This document shows, one piece after another, positions 15,714 to 23,085 of a stretch of DNA of 28,669 nt (within the stretch, counting starts at the first letter, position 1; the number at the start of each line of letters is the position of its first letter). The position numbers and the translations under genes were made by a program. The stretch is taken from positions 1-28,669 of the IMG/VR virus record IMGVR_UViG_3300036876_000072; one strand, 5' to 3'. The notes beneath the pieces were generated by a model. The model had not been told where the DNA came from. It did not search any database and saw only the letters and a program-made list of their open reading frames with translations. Origin of the DNA: a virus.

Positions 15714-15920
15714 TTACTTGCCTTCTGTATCCGCCTCGACGACTCCGCGAGCCAGCAGCGTTGCGGCCTCGGTTTCGGTGAGACGAACGATAGATCCCAC
15801 GGTCACGATGCGGTGGCCAAACAGCACGCTGGCCAGCACCTTATAAGGTTTCGTTGCCTTGGGCTTGGCCGCTTCAGGCTTCGCCGCGTTGGACTTGTTT
15901 TCCGGCTCGTGCTTCGCCAC
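15714..15920 (-). CDS. Small Lys/Pro-rich head-region protein (68 aa, GTG start)
   Basis: The C-terminal 40 residues look like a folded domain (YKVLASVLFGHRIVTVGSIVRLTETEAATLLARGVVEA), with a short G-x-I-V-x-L strand followed by a helix. The wording resembles small head/tail-joining proteins whose last part reads 'G..v.l....A..L...G.v'. The N-terminal part is Lys/Ala/Pro-rich and disordered. The GTG at 15920 has AAGAGGAGA six bases upstream; the ATG at 15956 gives 80 residues but lies in a hairpin. The gene is followed closely by the gp36-like gene. A head-completion role is suggested by position. Confidence 0.6.
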   Translation of the reverse strand: MAKHEPENKSNAAKPEAAKPKATKPYKVLASVLFGHRIVTVGSIVRLTETEAATLLARGVVEADTEGK

Positions 15921-15944
15921 TTTGTTCTCCTCTTGATTTGCGTT

Positions 15945-15970
15945 GGCCGCGGCCATTGAAGACCGCGGCC
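15945..15970 (-). repeat. Repeated intercistronic hairpin, copy 2
   Basis: GGCCGCGG (15945-15952) pairs perfectly with CCGCGGCC (15963-15970) around a 10-base loop. It shares GAAGACCGCGGCCG-like sequence with the hairpin at 16248-16275. An ATG within it (15956) could start the next gene but would lie inside the stem-loop and has no ribosome-binding site, which favours the GTG downstream. Confidence 0.4.
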
Positions 15971-15991
15971 GATGCGATTCCTGGGGGCGGC

Positions 15992-16222
15992 TCAGGCTCC
16001 GGTTTTGGTTTCGGTTTTGGTTTGGGTGTCCGTCTTGACCTCGGCTTCGTGAGACTTCCCAACATCGGACGGCGCGGGCTTGGCCGCGTTGGGCGCTTCC
16101 GGGTTCGGCTTCTCGACGTCCCGCGTCGATGTGTCGTGAGTCTCTGTGGTCTTCGTGTCCGTCGTAGGCTTCGCGTCGGCGTGGACTTCCGTTGTCTGCT
16201 CGGTGTGAGAGCTGTCTGTCAT
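15992..16222 (-). CDS. Low-complexity Thr/Lys/Glu-rich small protein (76 aa)
   Basis: The product is almost wholly hydrophilic and repetitive (TTDTKTTETHDT, EVKTDTQTKTETKTGA), with no Cys, Trp or hydrophobic core; it is expected to be disordered. A very strong ribosome-binding site, AAGGAGGG, lies seven bases before the ATG, arguing for high expression. It sits between the major capsid gene and the next head gene. Such disordered, highly translated proteins in head operons may be internal or surface head proteins; no family is recognised. Confidence 0.6.
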   Translation of the reverse strand: MTDSSHTEQTTEVHADAKPTTDTKTTETHDTSTRDVEKPNPEAPNAAKPAPSDVGKSHEAEVKTDTQTKTETKTGA

Positions 16223-16247
16223 CGTTGACCCTCCTTCGGGGTGTTTT

Positions 16248-16275
16248 CCGGGCGCGGATTAAAGACCGCGGCCGG
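16248..16275 (-). repeat. Repeated intercistronic hairpin, copy 1
   Basis: CCGGGCGCGG pairs with CCGCGGCCGG (nine of ten pairs) around an 8-base loop, just upstream of the 76-residue gene. The string AGACCGCGGCCG recurs in a second hairpin at 15945-15970, upstream of the next small gene, so the hairpin and the gene after it may have been duplicated or serve a shared purpose. Confidence 0.4.
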
Positions 16276-16290
16276 GATCGTTCGTTCACC

Positions 16291-16322
16291 TCAACGGGGA
16301 GGAGTTTCCTCCTCCCCGTTGA
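16291..16322 (-). promoter_or_regulatory. 14-bp stem with GAAA tetraloop directly after the capsid gene
   Basis: TCAACGGGGAGGAG (16291-16304) pairs perfectly with CTCCTCCCCGTTGA (16309-16322). On the minus-strand RNA the loop is GAAA, a very stable GNRA tetraloop. It begins six bases after the capsid stop. No T run follows, so it is more likely an mRNA 3'-end protector or processing site than an intrinsic terminator, though some read-through stop cannot be excluded. Confidence 0.6.
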
Positions 16323-16328
16323 TATGGT

Positions 16329-17384
16329 TTAGCCCTCGATGTCGCCGGGGATCGTGCCCATGGTGGGAGCGATGCTCAGCGCGTTGAGAATGGGGATACC
16401 CGTCTCCTGCGCGGTGGCGCGCAGGTCGTAGTACCAATCCACGCTCTGCCAATACTTCTTCTTGGCCAGGTGCGGATCGATCCATTCGAGAACGCCGTAA
16501 CCGTCCACGGTCGAGGGAGGCGCGGCAATCGTAGCGCCGTTGCCGTCCGTTCCACCGGTCCAGACGAAAGTCTTGGCGCAGGAAACATCGTCTTGCGTGG
16601 GCGCGGCTTGCGCGTAGCCGAGGAAGGCGTTGCTGCCCCACACCCACGAGGCAACGTTCTGCCGGTTGAGCAGGATGGCGCTCCCCTGGATGCACTTCAC
16701 GCGGAAGACCGACGAGAGCTGATCGAGGGAGATCGAGCCGGCCACGGTGTACTTGAAGCGGTTGATGATGTCCGGATGGTTCTGCAGCGCGACCACAACT
16801 GGATCGCTGAGCAGTAGGCTCATGTCCGCATCCTGGATGCCAGCCTGGCGCAGAATTGCCTTGAGCGCCTCGACCTGCACGATAGGATGCGAGCCATCAG
16901 TGCCCACATCGGGGACCGACGGGTACTTGTCCCATTGGTTGTTGGTCCCGGCGCTGAGGTCGGTGTAGTTGGGGAAGTTGGTCTCGCTCAGCAGCAGCCT
17001 GGCAATCGCGACTTCGCGGTCGAGATTGATTTGCTTGATGAGCTGCTGGGTGAGCTGCTTACGCGTGGAGAAGCCCAGGCCGAGGCCGTAGCTCTCACTC
17101 TCGAAGGGCACATCGCCCTGGAGCGCGTGGCTCTGCGCCATGTACGGCGCGGTCGAATAGCTGCGCCGCACAGATTGCGGCTCGTCGCCTGGGGCGCGGA
17201 GCGTGGTCCCCGGCAGCTTGAAGTCGTCGCGATTCCACACGACGTACTGGAAAGACTGCCGCGCCACAGGCACGCGCGGGGCAAAGGTTTCGCCAACGAA
17301 GGCATTGTTGCGGAACTCCTTGGCGAAGTTCGACAACGCCACATTCAGAGCCCCAGCCGGCATCGTTCCAACATAGCCGCCCAT
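16329..17384 (-). CDS. Major capsid protein
   Basis: A 351-residue protein in the capsid position, with an excellent ribosome-binding site (GGAGG six bases before ATG). The sequence reads like an HK97-fold coat protein: an N-terminal arm (LNVALSNFAKEFRNNAFVGETFAPRVPV), then YVVWNRDDFKL, a long spine-type helix (TRKQLTQQLIKQINLDREVAIARLLLSETNFPNYTDL), a region beginning VEALKAILRQAGIQDADMSLLLSDPVVVALQNHPDIINRFKY, and a beta-rich C-terminus (YGVLEWIDPHLAKKKYWQSVDWYYDLRATA). It is not obviously the Mu gpT type, so the coat gene may have been exchanged within an otherwise Mu-like head module. A 14-bp hairpin directly follows the gene. Confidence 0.85.
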   Translation of the reverse strand: MGGYVGTMPAGALNVALSNFAKEFRNNAFVGETFAPRVPVARQSFQYVVWNRDDFKLPGTTLRAPGDEPQSVRRSYSTAPYMAQSHALQGDVPFESESYGLGLGFSTRKQLTQQLIKQINLDREVAIARLLLSETNFPNYTDLSAGTNNQWDKYPSVPDVGTDGSHPIVQVEALKAILRQAGIQDADMSLLLSDPVVVALQNHPDIINRFKYTVAGSISLDQLSSVFRVKCIQGSAILLNRQNVASWVWGSNAFLGYAQAAPTQDDVSCAKTFVWTGGTDGNGATIAAPPSTVDGYGVLEWIDPHLAKKKYWQSVDWYYDLRATAQETGIPILNALSIAPTMGTIPGDIEG

Positions 17385-17430
17385 TTACATCCTCCTGCCG
17401 CTTGCGCGGGTCGATTTCCGTTTCAGTGCG

Positions 17431-17467
17431 CCGCCAGGCGCTTGGCTCATCACTAAGCGCCTGGCGG
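17431..17467 (-). promoter_or_regulatory. 13-bp stem-loop just upstream of the major capsid gene
   Basis: CCGCCAGGCGCTT (17431-17443) pairs perfectly with AAGCGCCTGGCGG (17455-17467) around an 11-base loop. It lies between the decoration-type gene and the capsid ribosome-binding site (GGAGG, six bases before the ATG). The T run sits before the stem in the minus-strand direction, so this does not look like a terminator. It could protect a processed 5' end of the capsid message. Confidence 0.55.
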
Positions 17468-17473
17468 AAAAAG

Positions 17474-17890
17474 TTAGGCGATTGCCGCTACCAGGCCGAA
17501 GAGCCCCGGCACGAAAACGCAGATGTAATCTCCCGCGTTCGGCGTGGTCTCAAGCGCAATAGCCACCACCGGTTGTCCTGCGGACGCCGGCACAAGCTGG
17601 CCGGCGGCGTTGTTGGTGAGCGCTAGCGGCGCGGACGGAATAGCTGCGCCAACCTGGCCCACCGTTTGGCCGTGCTCGATCACAGAGATCGCTTCGGTGG
17701 TAGAGATCGCATCTTCCTCGATGATGCCGATGCAAGGCGAGTTGGCCACGCTGGCCACGGCGGCATGATAGACATCCGTGCCATAGACAACGGCGAGGCC
17801 GCGGGTAAAGCCGGACGAGCCGCCGGGGATCAGGCTTTCCTTGATCTGTACGCCCTTCGGACCCTTGGTTTCAGTGTTGATGTTCGTCAT
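17474..17890 (-). CDS. Head decoration/stabilisation-type protein (138 aa)
   Basis: The protein is small, Ala/Gly/Val-rich and beta-rich, with short repeated strands (GLAVVYGTDVYHAA, CIGIIEEDAISTTEAISVIEHGQTVGQV, GDYICVFVPGLFGLVAA). This style, and a position between protease/scaffold and major capsid genes, fits the DUF2190 or lambda gpD type of capsid decoration protein, which stabilises the expanded head. The ribosome-binding site AAGGAGG lies seven bases upstream. The next gene is the major capsid protein, after an 89-base gap holding a 13-bp stem-loop. The assignment rests on context and composition, not a clear motif. Confidence 0.65.
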   Translation of the reverse strand: MTNINTETKGPKGVQIKESLIPGGSSGFTRGLAVVYGTDVYHAAVASVANSPCIGIIEEDAISTTEAISVIEHGQTVGQVGAAIPSAPLALTNNAAGQLVPASAGQPVVAIALETTPNAGDYICVFVPGLFGLVAAIA

Positions 17891-17929
17891 GACTTGCCCT
17901 CCTTGGGCCTGTGAATTTCAGAGGTTGCG

Positions 17930-17960
17930 GGGCCGGTCTTGCTTTCGATTTTTCCGGCCC
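17930..17960 (-). promoter_or_regulatory. Intercistronic stem-loop after the protease/scaffold gene
   Basis: GGGCCGG and CCGGCCC pair as a 7-bp stem around a 17-base loop in the 84-base gap between the protease gene and the decoration-type gene. There is no T run on the minus-strand side, so a terminator is unlikely. It is the first of the strong hairpins around the capsid genes. Confidence 0.4.
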
Positions 17961-17974
17961 GCTGGTGTATCTCG

Positions 17975-19300
17975 TTAGACCGCGCCAGCCGAAGAGCCGC
18001 TGGCTACCGTCAACTCGGGATGCTCTTCCGCGACCTCCGAAAGCGCTTCGCTGAAGCTGATCTTCTTTTCCTTCTGGCGCGCCCTGGCCGCGTTGGTCAG
18101 CGGATCGCCGCTCGCGGTCTGCCCGCGTCCAGCCTGAGCGCCTTCCACGAATCGGCCGCCGGAAACAATCTTCGGCAGGCCCTCCAGGAAGAGCACCAGC
18201 GTTTCCAGCGTGGTGATATTCTTCTTCGCGTCGCCCTCGCCGAACTCGACGGTTGCGGTGGACTTGGCCAGCTCCTCGAAGACCGGGCCGAGGCCCATCT
18301 TCTCGAACGCTGGAGTCCACTTGCCTGCGCTCTTGAGCTTGGTGATGGCCGCCGTGGCGCGCTGCTTTACTTCGCCGCCGGCGATGGCCGTTTCACGCTC
18401 CGCAAACTTCGTGGACTGCGCTTTCAACTCGGCCTCCAGCGCAGTTACTTTTGCCTGAAGCGGAGCAGCGGTCGCGGTTGCGGCGTCGGTAGCGATGCGC
18501 CTGGCATCGTCTTCGCTGAAAGTCTTCGGTTGCGCGGAGCTGCTAAACAACTCGGCGAAGTAGGCCTTGATCTGTTCGGCTACGGTTTTCGTTGCGTCTG
18601 CCACTACGTCATCCTCCCCGAAGTCCACCTCGATGAACTTCGATCCGTGATCGTTGAATGCAAGGTCCTGCAAACCCTTGACTTCGGGCGGCTGCGCGCC
18701 CAGGTAGGCGACATGCCGCAGGCCGGTGATGTTGCCGTCCGCGTCACAATAGAACGCGGCCGAACGCTTCTTGAAGCGCCCCGCCTTGCGCGCCTCGTCA
18801 AACTTGGGATCGACCTGCTTTTCGCGCGCCAGCAGCTTGTCGCCATCGACGGCCAGGCTCTCAATCCAGCCATAAGCCGGCTTGTCGTCGGCAGGGTGGC
18901 CGATCGTAGCTGGCGCTTCGTGGTAAGTGGGGTCGTAGTTGCGCACCACGCGGTCGAGATCGGCGCGGGTGATGAGGCCTTTGTTGGCGCCGCGATAATC
19001 GCCGGCGCGAAAGATCTCAATCCAAGGGCGCGGCGCTTCGCCGTGCGTCTGGCTGAGGTGATTCTTCACGAAGTCGGTGGTGTCCAGGCCTTCTTCTTTG
19101 GCGCGGGCCACGATTTTGCGCGCGGCAGGAGCCTTTTCGCTGGAGGCAAGCTCGGTGTGAGCGTACATATCCAGCGCGGAGTTGACGTGCTTATGCGTAT
19201 CCAGCGGCAGATGCCAGGTATCGGTGTTGTCCGGATCGCCAGCCGAGGCGAACTTGTCCGCCGTGAGCGCGATGCCTTCGACAGTCTTCGTCTTCGCCAT
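17975..19300 (-). CDS. Prohead protease with C-terminal scaffold, Mu gpI-like
   Basis: This 441-residue protein combines two parts. Residues about 90-230 carry the I-like protease pattern: WIEIFRAGDYRG, then ITRADLDRVV, GHPADDKPAYGWIESLAVDGDKL and KKRSAAFYCDADGNITGLRHVAYLGAQPP. From about 240 to 441 it is Ala/Lys/Glu-rich and helical (APLQAKVTALEAELKAQS), as expected of scaffold. In Mu the protease and scaffold share a C-terminal region through an internal start; a similar shorter scaffold product could exist here but no internal start was chosen. The N-terminal 70 residues (YAHTELASSEKAPAARKIVARAKEEG) form a helical lead. The protein should direct procapsid shape and then mature it. A stem-loop follows at 17930-17960. 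Confidence 0.85.
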   Translation of the reverse strand: MAKTKTVEGIALTADKFASAGDPDNTDTWHLPLDTHKHVNSALDMYAHTELASSEKAPAARKIVARAKEEGLDTTDFVKNHLSQTHGEAPRPWIEIFRAGDYRGANKGLITRADLDRVVRNYDPTYHEAPATIGHPADDKPAYGWIESLAVDGDKLLAREKQVDPKFDEARKAGRFKKRSAAFYCDADGNITGLRHVAYLGAQPPEVKGLQDLAFNDHGSKFIEVDFGEDDVVADATKTVAEQIKAYFAELFSSSAQPKTFSEDDARRIATDAATATAAPLQAKVTALEAELKAQSTKFAERETAIAGGEVKQRATAAITKLKSAGKWTPAFEKMGLGPVFEELAKSTATVEFGEGDAKKNITTLETLVLFLEGLPKIVSGGRFVEGAQAGRGQTASGDPLTNAARARQKEKKISFSEALSEVAEEHPELTVASGSSAGAV

Positions 19301-19368
19301 GGAACCAACCTATCGGACCGTAACGCCGGCCCGTGCGGTAGCTGGAACAGTTGTGCTATCTGGAATAC

Positions 19369-20196
19369 CTACACTCCAGACAGCGTGTGGAAGCCAGGCT
19401 CGGGCACTCCCAGCCGGGCCAGCAAGGGCAATCTTTCCATGCCGCCTTCATCGCTTCCCTCGGGCGCGTCCTCGGGCAGCACGGGGATGACCGCGCAGCG
19501 GCAGTTGAAGCCGCTGGGCGGATAAATCTTCAACCAAACTGGGTCAATAGCCCGCGCGCAAAAACCATCCAGCGACGCGTGCGCCGGCCTCACGCGCAGA
19601 TCGCCGACCGTCCAGTATTGCCAGTAGGGCAGCGCATCCATCATGCCCGGCTCTTTCATCTGCTCAAGCCTGCCCGCGCTGTAGGCTTTGCCCGCGTTGG
19701 TTTGGAAGACGGTGTCCAGCTCGAAGGCCGCGAGATCCTCGACGCCGGCGTCCGAGGTCAGCTCGTCTACGGCCTTGTGAAAATCGTCGCGCGTTCCGCC
19801 TTTGGCCATGGTCTCTTCCAGCGCGTCGCGGATCTTCGCGATCAGCCTCTGGTCGCTGACCCCAGCCACCGTGAAGGCATCGTTTCTGTATTGGCTGCTC
19901 AGCCCGTCGAAGAGATCCCGCGTGACCGGCGTCAGATTGCGCAGGTACTCGACCGCGCCCTCCGGAGGCACATCGAAGCTGAAACCGACGTTGAGCGTGT
20001 CGCCCTGGGCGTCGTCGTCCGCAAAGTTCTTCAGCCGCGAGCTGGTGGCCAGGTGCACGGGACGGCGCAGCTTCTTTAGCCCGACGCCGGCGATATGCAG
20101 CCTGCCCAGCAGATTCGCAGCGGCCAGGTGGTGAGCCAGAAGATCGCCGAGCTTTGTCTGCTCTGAGCGCACGAGATGGATTGAGCCGAGTGCCAA
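19369..20196 (-). CDS. Mu gpF-like head morphogenesis (minor head) protein, TTG start
   Basis: The best start is the TTG at 20196: GGGGGAG lies seven bases upstream, and it follows directly after the portal stop. An ATG further upstream gives an Arg/Cys-rich extension that is only a shadow of portal codons. The 275-residue product has the hallmark C-terminal motif of the Mu F-like family (R-x-x-H-x-x-L-DG...D-P-x-W-x-x-x-x-PP-x-G-FNCRC; here RPAHASLDGF and YPPSGFNCRC). These proteins sit in the procapsid near the portal and are needed for head assembly. The N-terminal region fits the usual helical part (FDVPPEGAVEYLRNLTP, RLIAKIRDALEETM). The protease gene follows after a 68-base gap. Confidence 0.88.
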   Translation of the reverse strand: MALGSIHLVRSEQTKLGDLLAHHLAAANLLGRLHIAGVGLKKLRRPVHLATSSRLKNFADDDAQGDTLNVGFSFDVPPEGAVEYLRNLTPVTRDLFDGLSSQYRNDAFTVAGVSDQRLIAKIRDALEETMAKGGTRDDFHKAVDELTSDAGVEDLAAFELDTVFQTNAGKAYSAGRLEQMKEPGMMDALPYWQYWTVGDLRVRPAHASLDGFCARAIDPVWLKIYPPSGFNCRCAVIPVLPEDAPEGSDEGGMERLPLLARLGVPEPGFHTLSGV

Positions 20197-20197
20197 G

Positions 20198-21658
20198 CTA
20201 TTTCTCCCCCGGTGGCATGGCCGTCGCAACAATCTCGCGCACGCGGCGCGCAAAGATGCCCTTGGCGTCGCCCTGCAACTGTGCAAAGAGCCTGTCGTAT
20301 TGCTCCATCTCCTCGCGCATTGCTGCCTCGGCCTGGCGCTCGGCGAAGGTGGCGCTGGAGCGGTCGGTGAGCGCCACAGACGGCGCGGCCGCGTTCGGCA
20401 CTAGCTCCTGATCTTCCGTTTCGGTCGTAGTCAGCGGCCGGTCGTAACGGTCACTGATGTAGCCGACACTGAACTTTTTGCCCATGCGCATCAGGCCGGT
20501 GTCCACGGTGAGGGCAAGATTGAGATCCTCAGCCTCTTCGAGATCGAATTGCCAGATCGGCATGGGCGCCGTTGGCCCGAAGTTCCAAAGCACCAGCGGC
20601 TTGACGAGCTGATCGTTGATGACCGATTGCAAACTGCGGCAAAGCTCGACGCTGCGCTTATCCAGCGTGTCGGCATGGGTCTGGCCCTGGGCCTTCGATC
20701 CGCCGCCGCCTTCGTTGCCGAAGCTGGTCAACGTCTCGCCCATGACCCGGCGCGCGATGGAGTACTGCATTGCCTGAAAGAAGTTTTCGTAGACCTTGGG
20801 GTCTTGAGACCGGGCTATCTTGAGCAGTTCCTGGTCATACTCGAAGCCCTTGGGAACGGCGACGGCCGTGTTGTCTCTGATGGCCTCGGCAATAGCCACC
20901 GCCTGCTGGCGCTCCGACGCATTGTCCGCATCGTTGTAATGCACCACGGCGGTGCCCGGACCCTTTTCCGCATACTGCATCCACAGCCGCTGGATGTTGC
21001 GCTTAAACCAGCTCGGCCAGAAGACTGCCTTGAGCAGCGGGCGGCCCATGCGGTTGCGGCTGCGCTTGCGATAGCTGAAGATCAGGAACTTCTCCTCGGG
21101 CATCGTTGCGCCTTGAGAGGCCCAGGGATTAGCGAGCAGTTGCAGATTGCCCACCTGCGGGTAAAAGCGATTGCCGAAGAGAAAAAGCTCCTGTGGGCAA
21201 TCGCTGATGTCCACCAGCTCCGCCTGGCCCTCCGAGGTGTCGAAGATCATCTCCTGTACGCTGAAACCGTAGCCGGGAGCATCGAGAACGCAATCCAGCA
21301 CAGTGTGGAAGTCGAGTTTGCCGAGCTGCGTTTCGACGAACTCCTTTACATCCTTGGCCAGAGATGATTCATCACGCGGAGCGGGCAGCACGCTGCGATC
21401 CCGTTCGAGCACCGAGAGCTTGAGCGTATCCAGGCAGTTGGCCACATCCTCGTCTTTGTCTTCCAGCTCACGGTAGTAGGCCATAGTCTCCGGCTGGTTG
21501 TAGGTCATCGCGGCCCAGATCGACGTGGGGTTGCGCGTACCGCCGAAGGCCAGCGTATTGCGGTAAAGTGAGATCTGCTGCATGTAGAGGCTGGTAGACG
21601 AGATCATCTCGCCTTTGGGCGGCAGCGGCGGAACGGCGGCAATCTTTTTGTTGGCCAT
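20198..21658 (-). CDS. Portal protein, Mu gp29-like (DUF935)
   Basis: The ATG at 21658 shares a base with the large terminase stop (TGATG), giving a 486-residue protein. Upstream in-frame codons are a shadow of the terminase gene. The sequence has DUF935 portal features: NPTSIWAAMTYNQPETMAYYRELEDKDEDVANCLDTLK near the start, then YGFSVQEMIFD, EKFLIFSYRKRSRNRMGRPLLKAVFWPSWFK and, in the C-terminal half, FNLTLAVDTG-like wording (LNLALTVDTGLMRMGKKFSVGYISD). The portal forms a dodecameric ring at one capsid vertex for DNA entry and exit. The stop (TAG) lies one base before the TTG start region of the next gene, whose ribosome-binding site is inside this gene's last codons. Confidence 0.93.
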   Translation of the reverse strand: MANKKIAAVPPLPPKGEMISSTSLYMQQISLYRNTLAFGGTRNPTSIWAAMTYNQPETMAYYRELEDKDEDVANCLDTLKLSVLERDRSVLPAPRDESSLAKDVKEFVETQLGKLDFHTVLDCVLDAPGYGFSVQEMIFDTSEGQAELVDISDCPQELFLFGNRFYPQVGNLQLLANPWASQGATMPEEKFLIFSYRKRSRNRMGRPLLKAVFWPSWFKRNIQRLWMQYAEKGPGTAVVHYNDADNASERQQAVAIAEAIRDNTAVAVPKGFEYDQELLKIARSQDPKVYENFFQAMQYSIARRVMGETLTSFGNEGGGGSKAQGQTHADTLDKRSVELCRSLQSVINDQLVKPLVLWNFGPTAPMPIWQFDLEEAEDLNLALTVDTGLMRMGKKFSVGYISDRYDRPLTTTETEDQELVPNAAAPSVALTDRSSATFAERQAEAAMREEMEQYDRLFAQLQGDAKGIFARRVREIVATAMPPGEK

Positions 21659-23085
21659 CACAGGTACCCCTTGATTTGCGAATAAGTCGTGGGTGTCTCC
21701 GGCGTCTGGACGCCGGTCAGCACGCACGCGCCGCCGTCGCCTGCCAGATCCGCCAGAGCTTTAGCCCAGAAGGCGTCGGCGTGGGCAAAGAGCTTTTTCT
21801 TGACGCCGCCCGCGACGGCCGTGTCCACCTCGATGCGCGGCGCGTCGAAGGTGACGCCGCTGGCCGTGGCCTGGCGCTTGATCGCCTGCAGCTCGGCGCG
21901 GATCTGCGGATCGTAGGGAATACGGCTGCGCTGCTGCTCCAGGCGCTTCTTGATGCGGATGGCAAGATCGGTCTTCATCTTCACGCCGTCATCGTTGGAG
22001 CCGCCGAAGCTCACGCCCATCAGCCGGCCTTCGTTCTCCAGATTCAGAAGATCGAAGAGGCCCACGCCCATGCCGGTCTTGTCGATGGCGCTCCGGGAAG
22101 TCATGCGAACAAGCGGATTCAGTCTCTTGCACTGCTCGGGAAAGCTCATGGCGTGCAGCTTGACGATGGCGCGGGTCCAGGCCACGTCGCCGATCTTTTC
22201 ATCGAGCCACAGACATGTGGCGTCGTGATCGCGGCCCACGTCGATGCCGCTGTAGAGCGAACCGCGCGGATGGAAGTCCGGCGGCAGGTCGATGGTGGCG
22301 CCGGCATCTTCACAGGCGGCAATCAGGTCGAGAGTCAGCCAGGCCCCGGTGCTCTTGAGAAATACGCAGCAGAACTCCTGATTCCATGTGTCGTCATCGT
22401 TCAAGCCGCGGCGCATCTCTTCGATGTTGATCGGGCAACCCTCGGCCACAGCCGTGTAAACATCAAGCCAATGACCGGACCATCCATCTTTCTTTATCGG
22501 GAACTGTGTGGGGGCAACGCCCATCTCCAAGCCCAGATTGCGAGCGATGTCGAAGAACTTGCCCTGCTCGCCGTTGGGCGTGGAGATCACTTCCAGCGAG
22601 TTGCCCAGCGCCACCTGGCGGAAGACGGCCGCAAAGATCGCGTAGCTGTCTTCGTGATGCGCGAATTCATCAAGCACCGCGTCGCCGGGATAGCCGCGCG
22701 CCGTGCGCGGGTTGCCCGGGAGCGCAATGATGCGGCTCCCGTTCGGAAAGGCTATCCGGCTTTGAATCGCATCGATGCGGCCAAGCGCATCGACGAAATC
22801 TTCGTTGGCGATCATCTGCGCCGTGCCACCCATGAGCTGGCAGATCTTCGCGCACGTCTCTACGAATTCGATCGATTGGGCTTTCGAGGCGGAGAGCACT
22901 GTCGTCGTGCGTCCCGGCACGCGCATCGACATTTCGACGCGGCGGTATGCGGTGGCAAAGGAGTAACCGACGCGCGCGGCTTTCACCGCGATTTTGAAGC
23001 GGGAATTGTCGTCGATCCAGCGCTGCTGATACGGCCGCATCTGCAGCACAGCGGGAGGCTTGGCTATGTGCTCATTGTTATCCAT
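21658..23085 (-). CDS. Large terminase subunit, Mu gp28-like
   Basis: This 475-residue protein is the DNA-packaging motor: an N-terminal ATPase and a C-terminal nuclease. Visible marks are a deviant Walker A (K35-A-A-R-V-G-Y-S42), a Walker B with catalytic Glu (VLDEFAHHED, D139/E140), the coupling motif STPNGEQG (168-175), and acidic nuclease positions D282 in YSGIDVGRDHD and D335 in DKTGMG. The divergent Walker A lacking the usual GKS/T is common in this family. The length is normal. It overlaps the small terminase gene by eight bases and the portal gene by one (TGATG), as expected for proteins needed together at the portal vertex. Confidence 0.95.
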   Translation of the reverse strand: MDNNEHIAKPPAVLQMRPYQQRWIDDNSRFKIAVKAARVGYSFATAYRRVEMSMRVPGRTTTVLSASKAQSIEFVETCAKICQLMGGTAQMIANEDFVDALGRIDAIQSRIAFPNGSRIIALPGNPRTARGYPGDAVLDEFAHHEDSYAIFAAVFRQVALGNSLEVISTPNGEQGKFFDIARNLGLEMGVAPTQFPIKKDGWSGHWLDVYTAVAEGCPINIEEMRRGLNDDDTWNQEFCCVFLKSTGAWLTLDLIAACEDAGATIDLPPDFHPRGSLYSGIDVGRDHDATCLWLDEKIGDVAWTRAIVKLHAMSFPEQCKRLNPLVRMTSRSAIDKTGMGVGLFDLLNLENEGRLMGVSFGGSNDDGVKMKTDLAIRIKKRLEQQRSRIPYDPQIRAELQAIKRQATASGVTFDAPRIEVDTAVAGGVKKKLFAHADAFWAKALADLAGDGGACVLTGVQTPETPTTYSQIKGYL

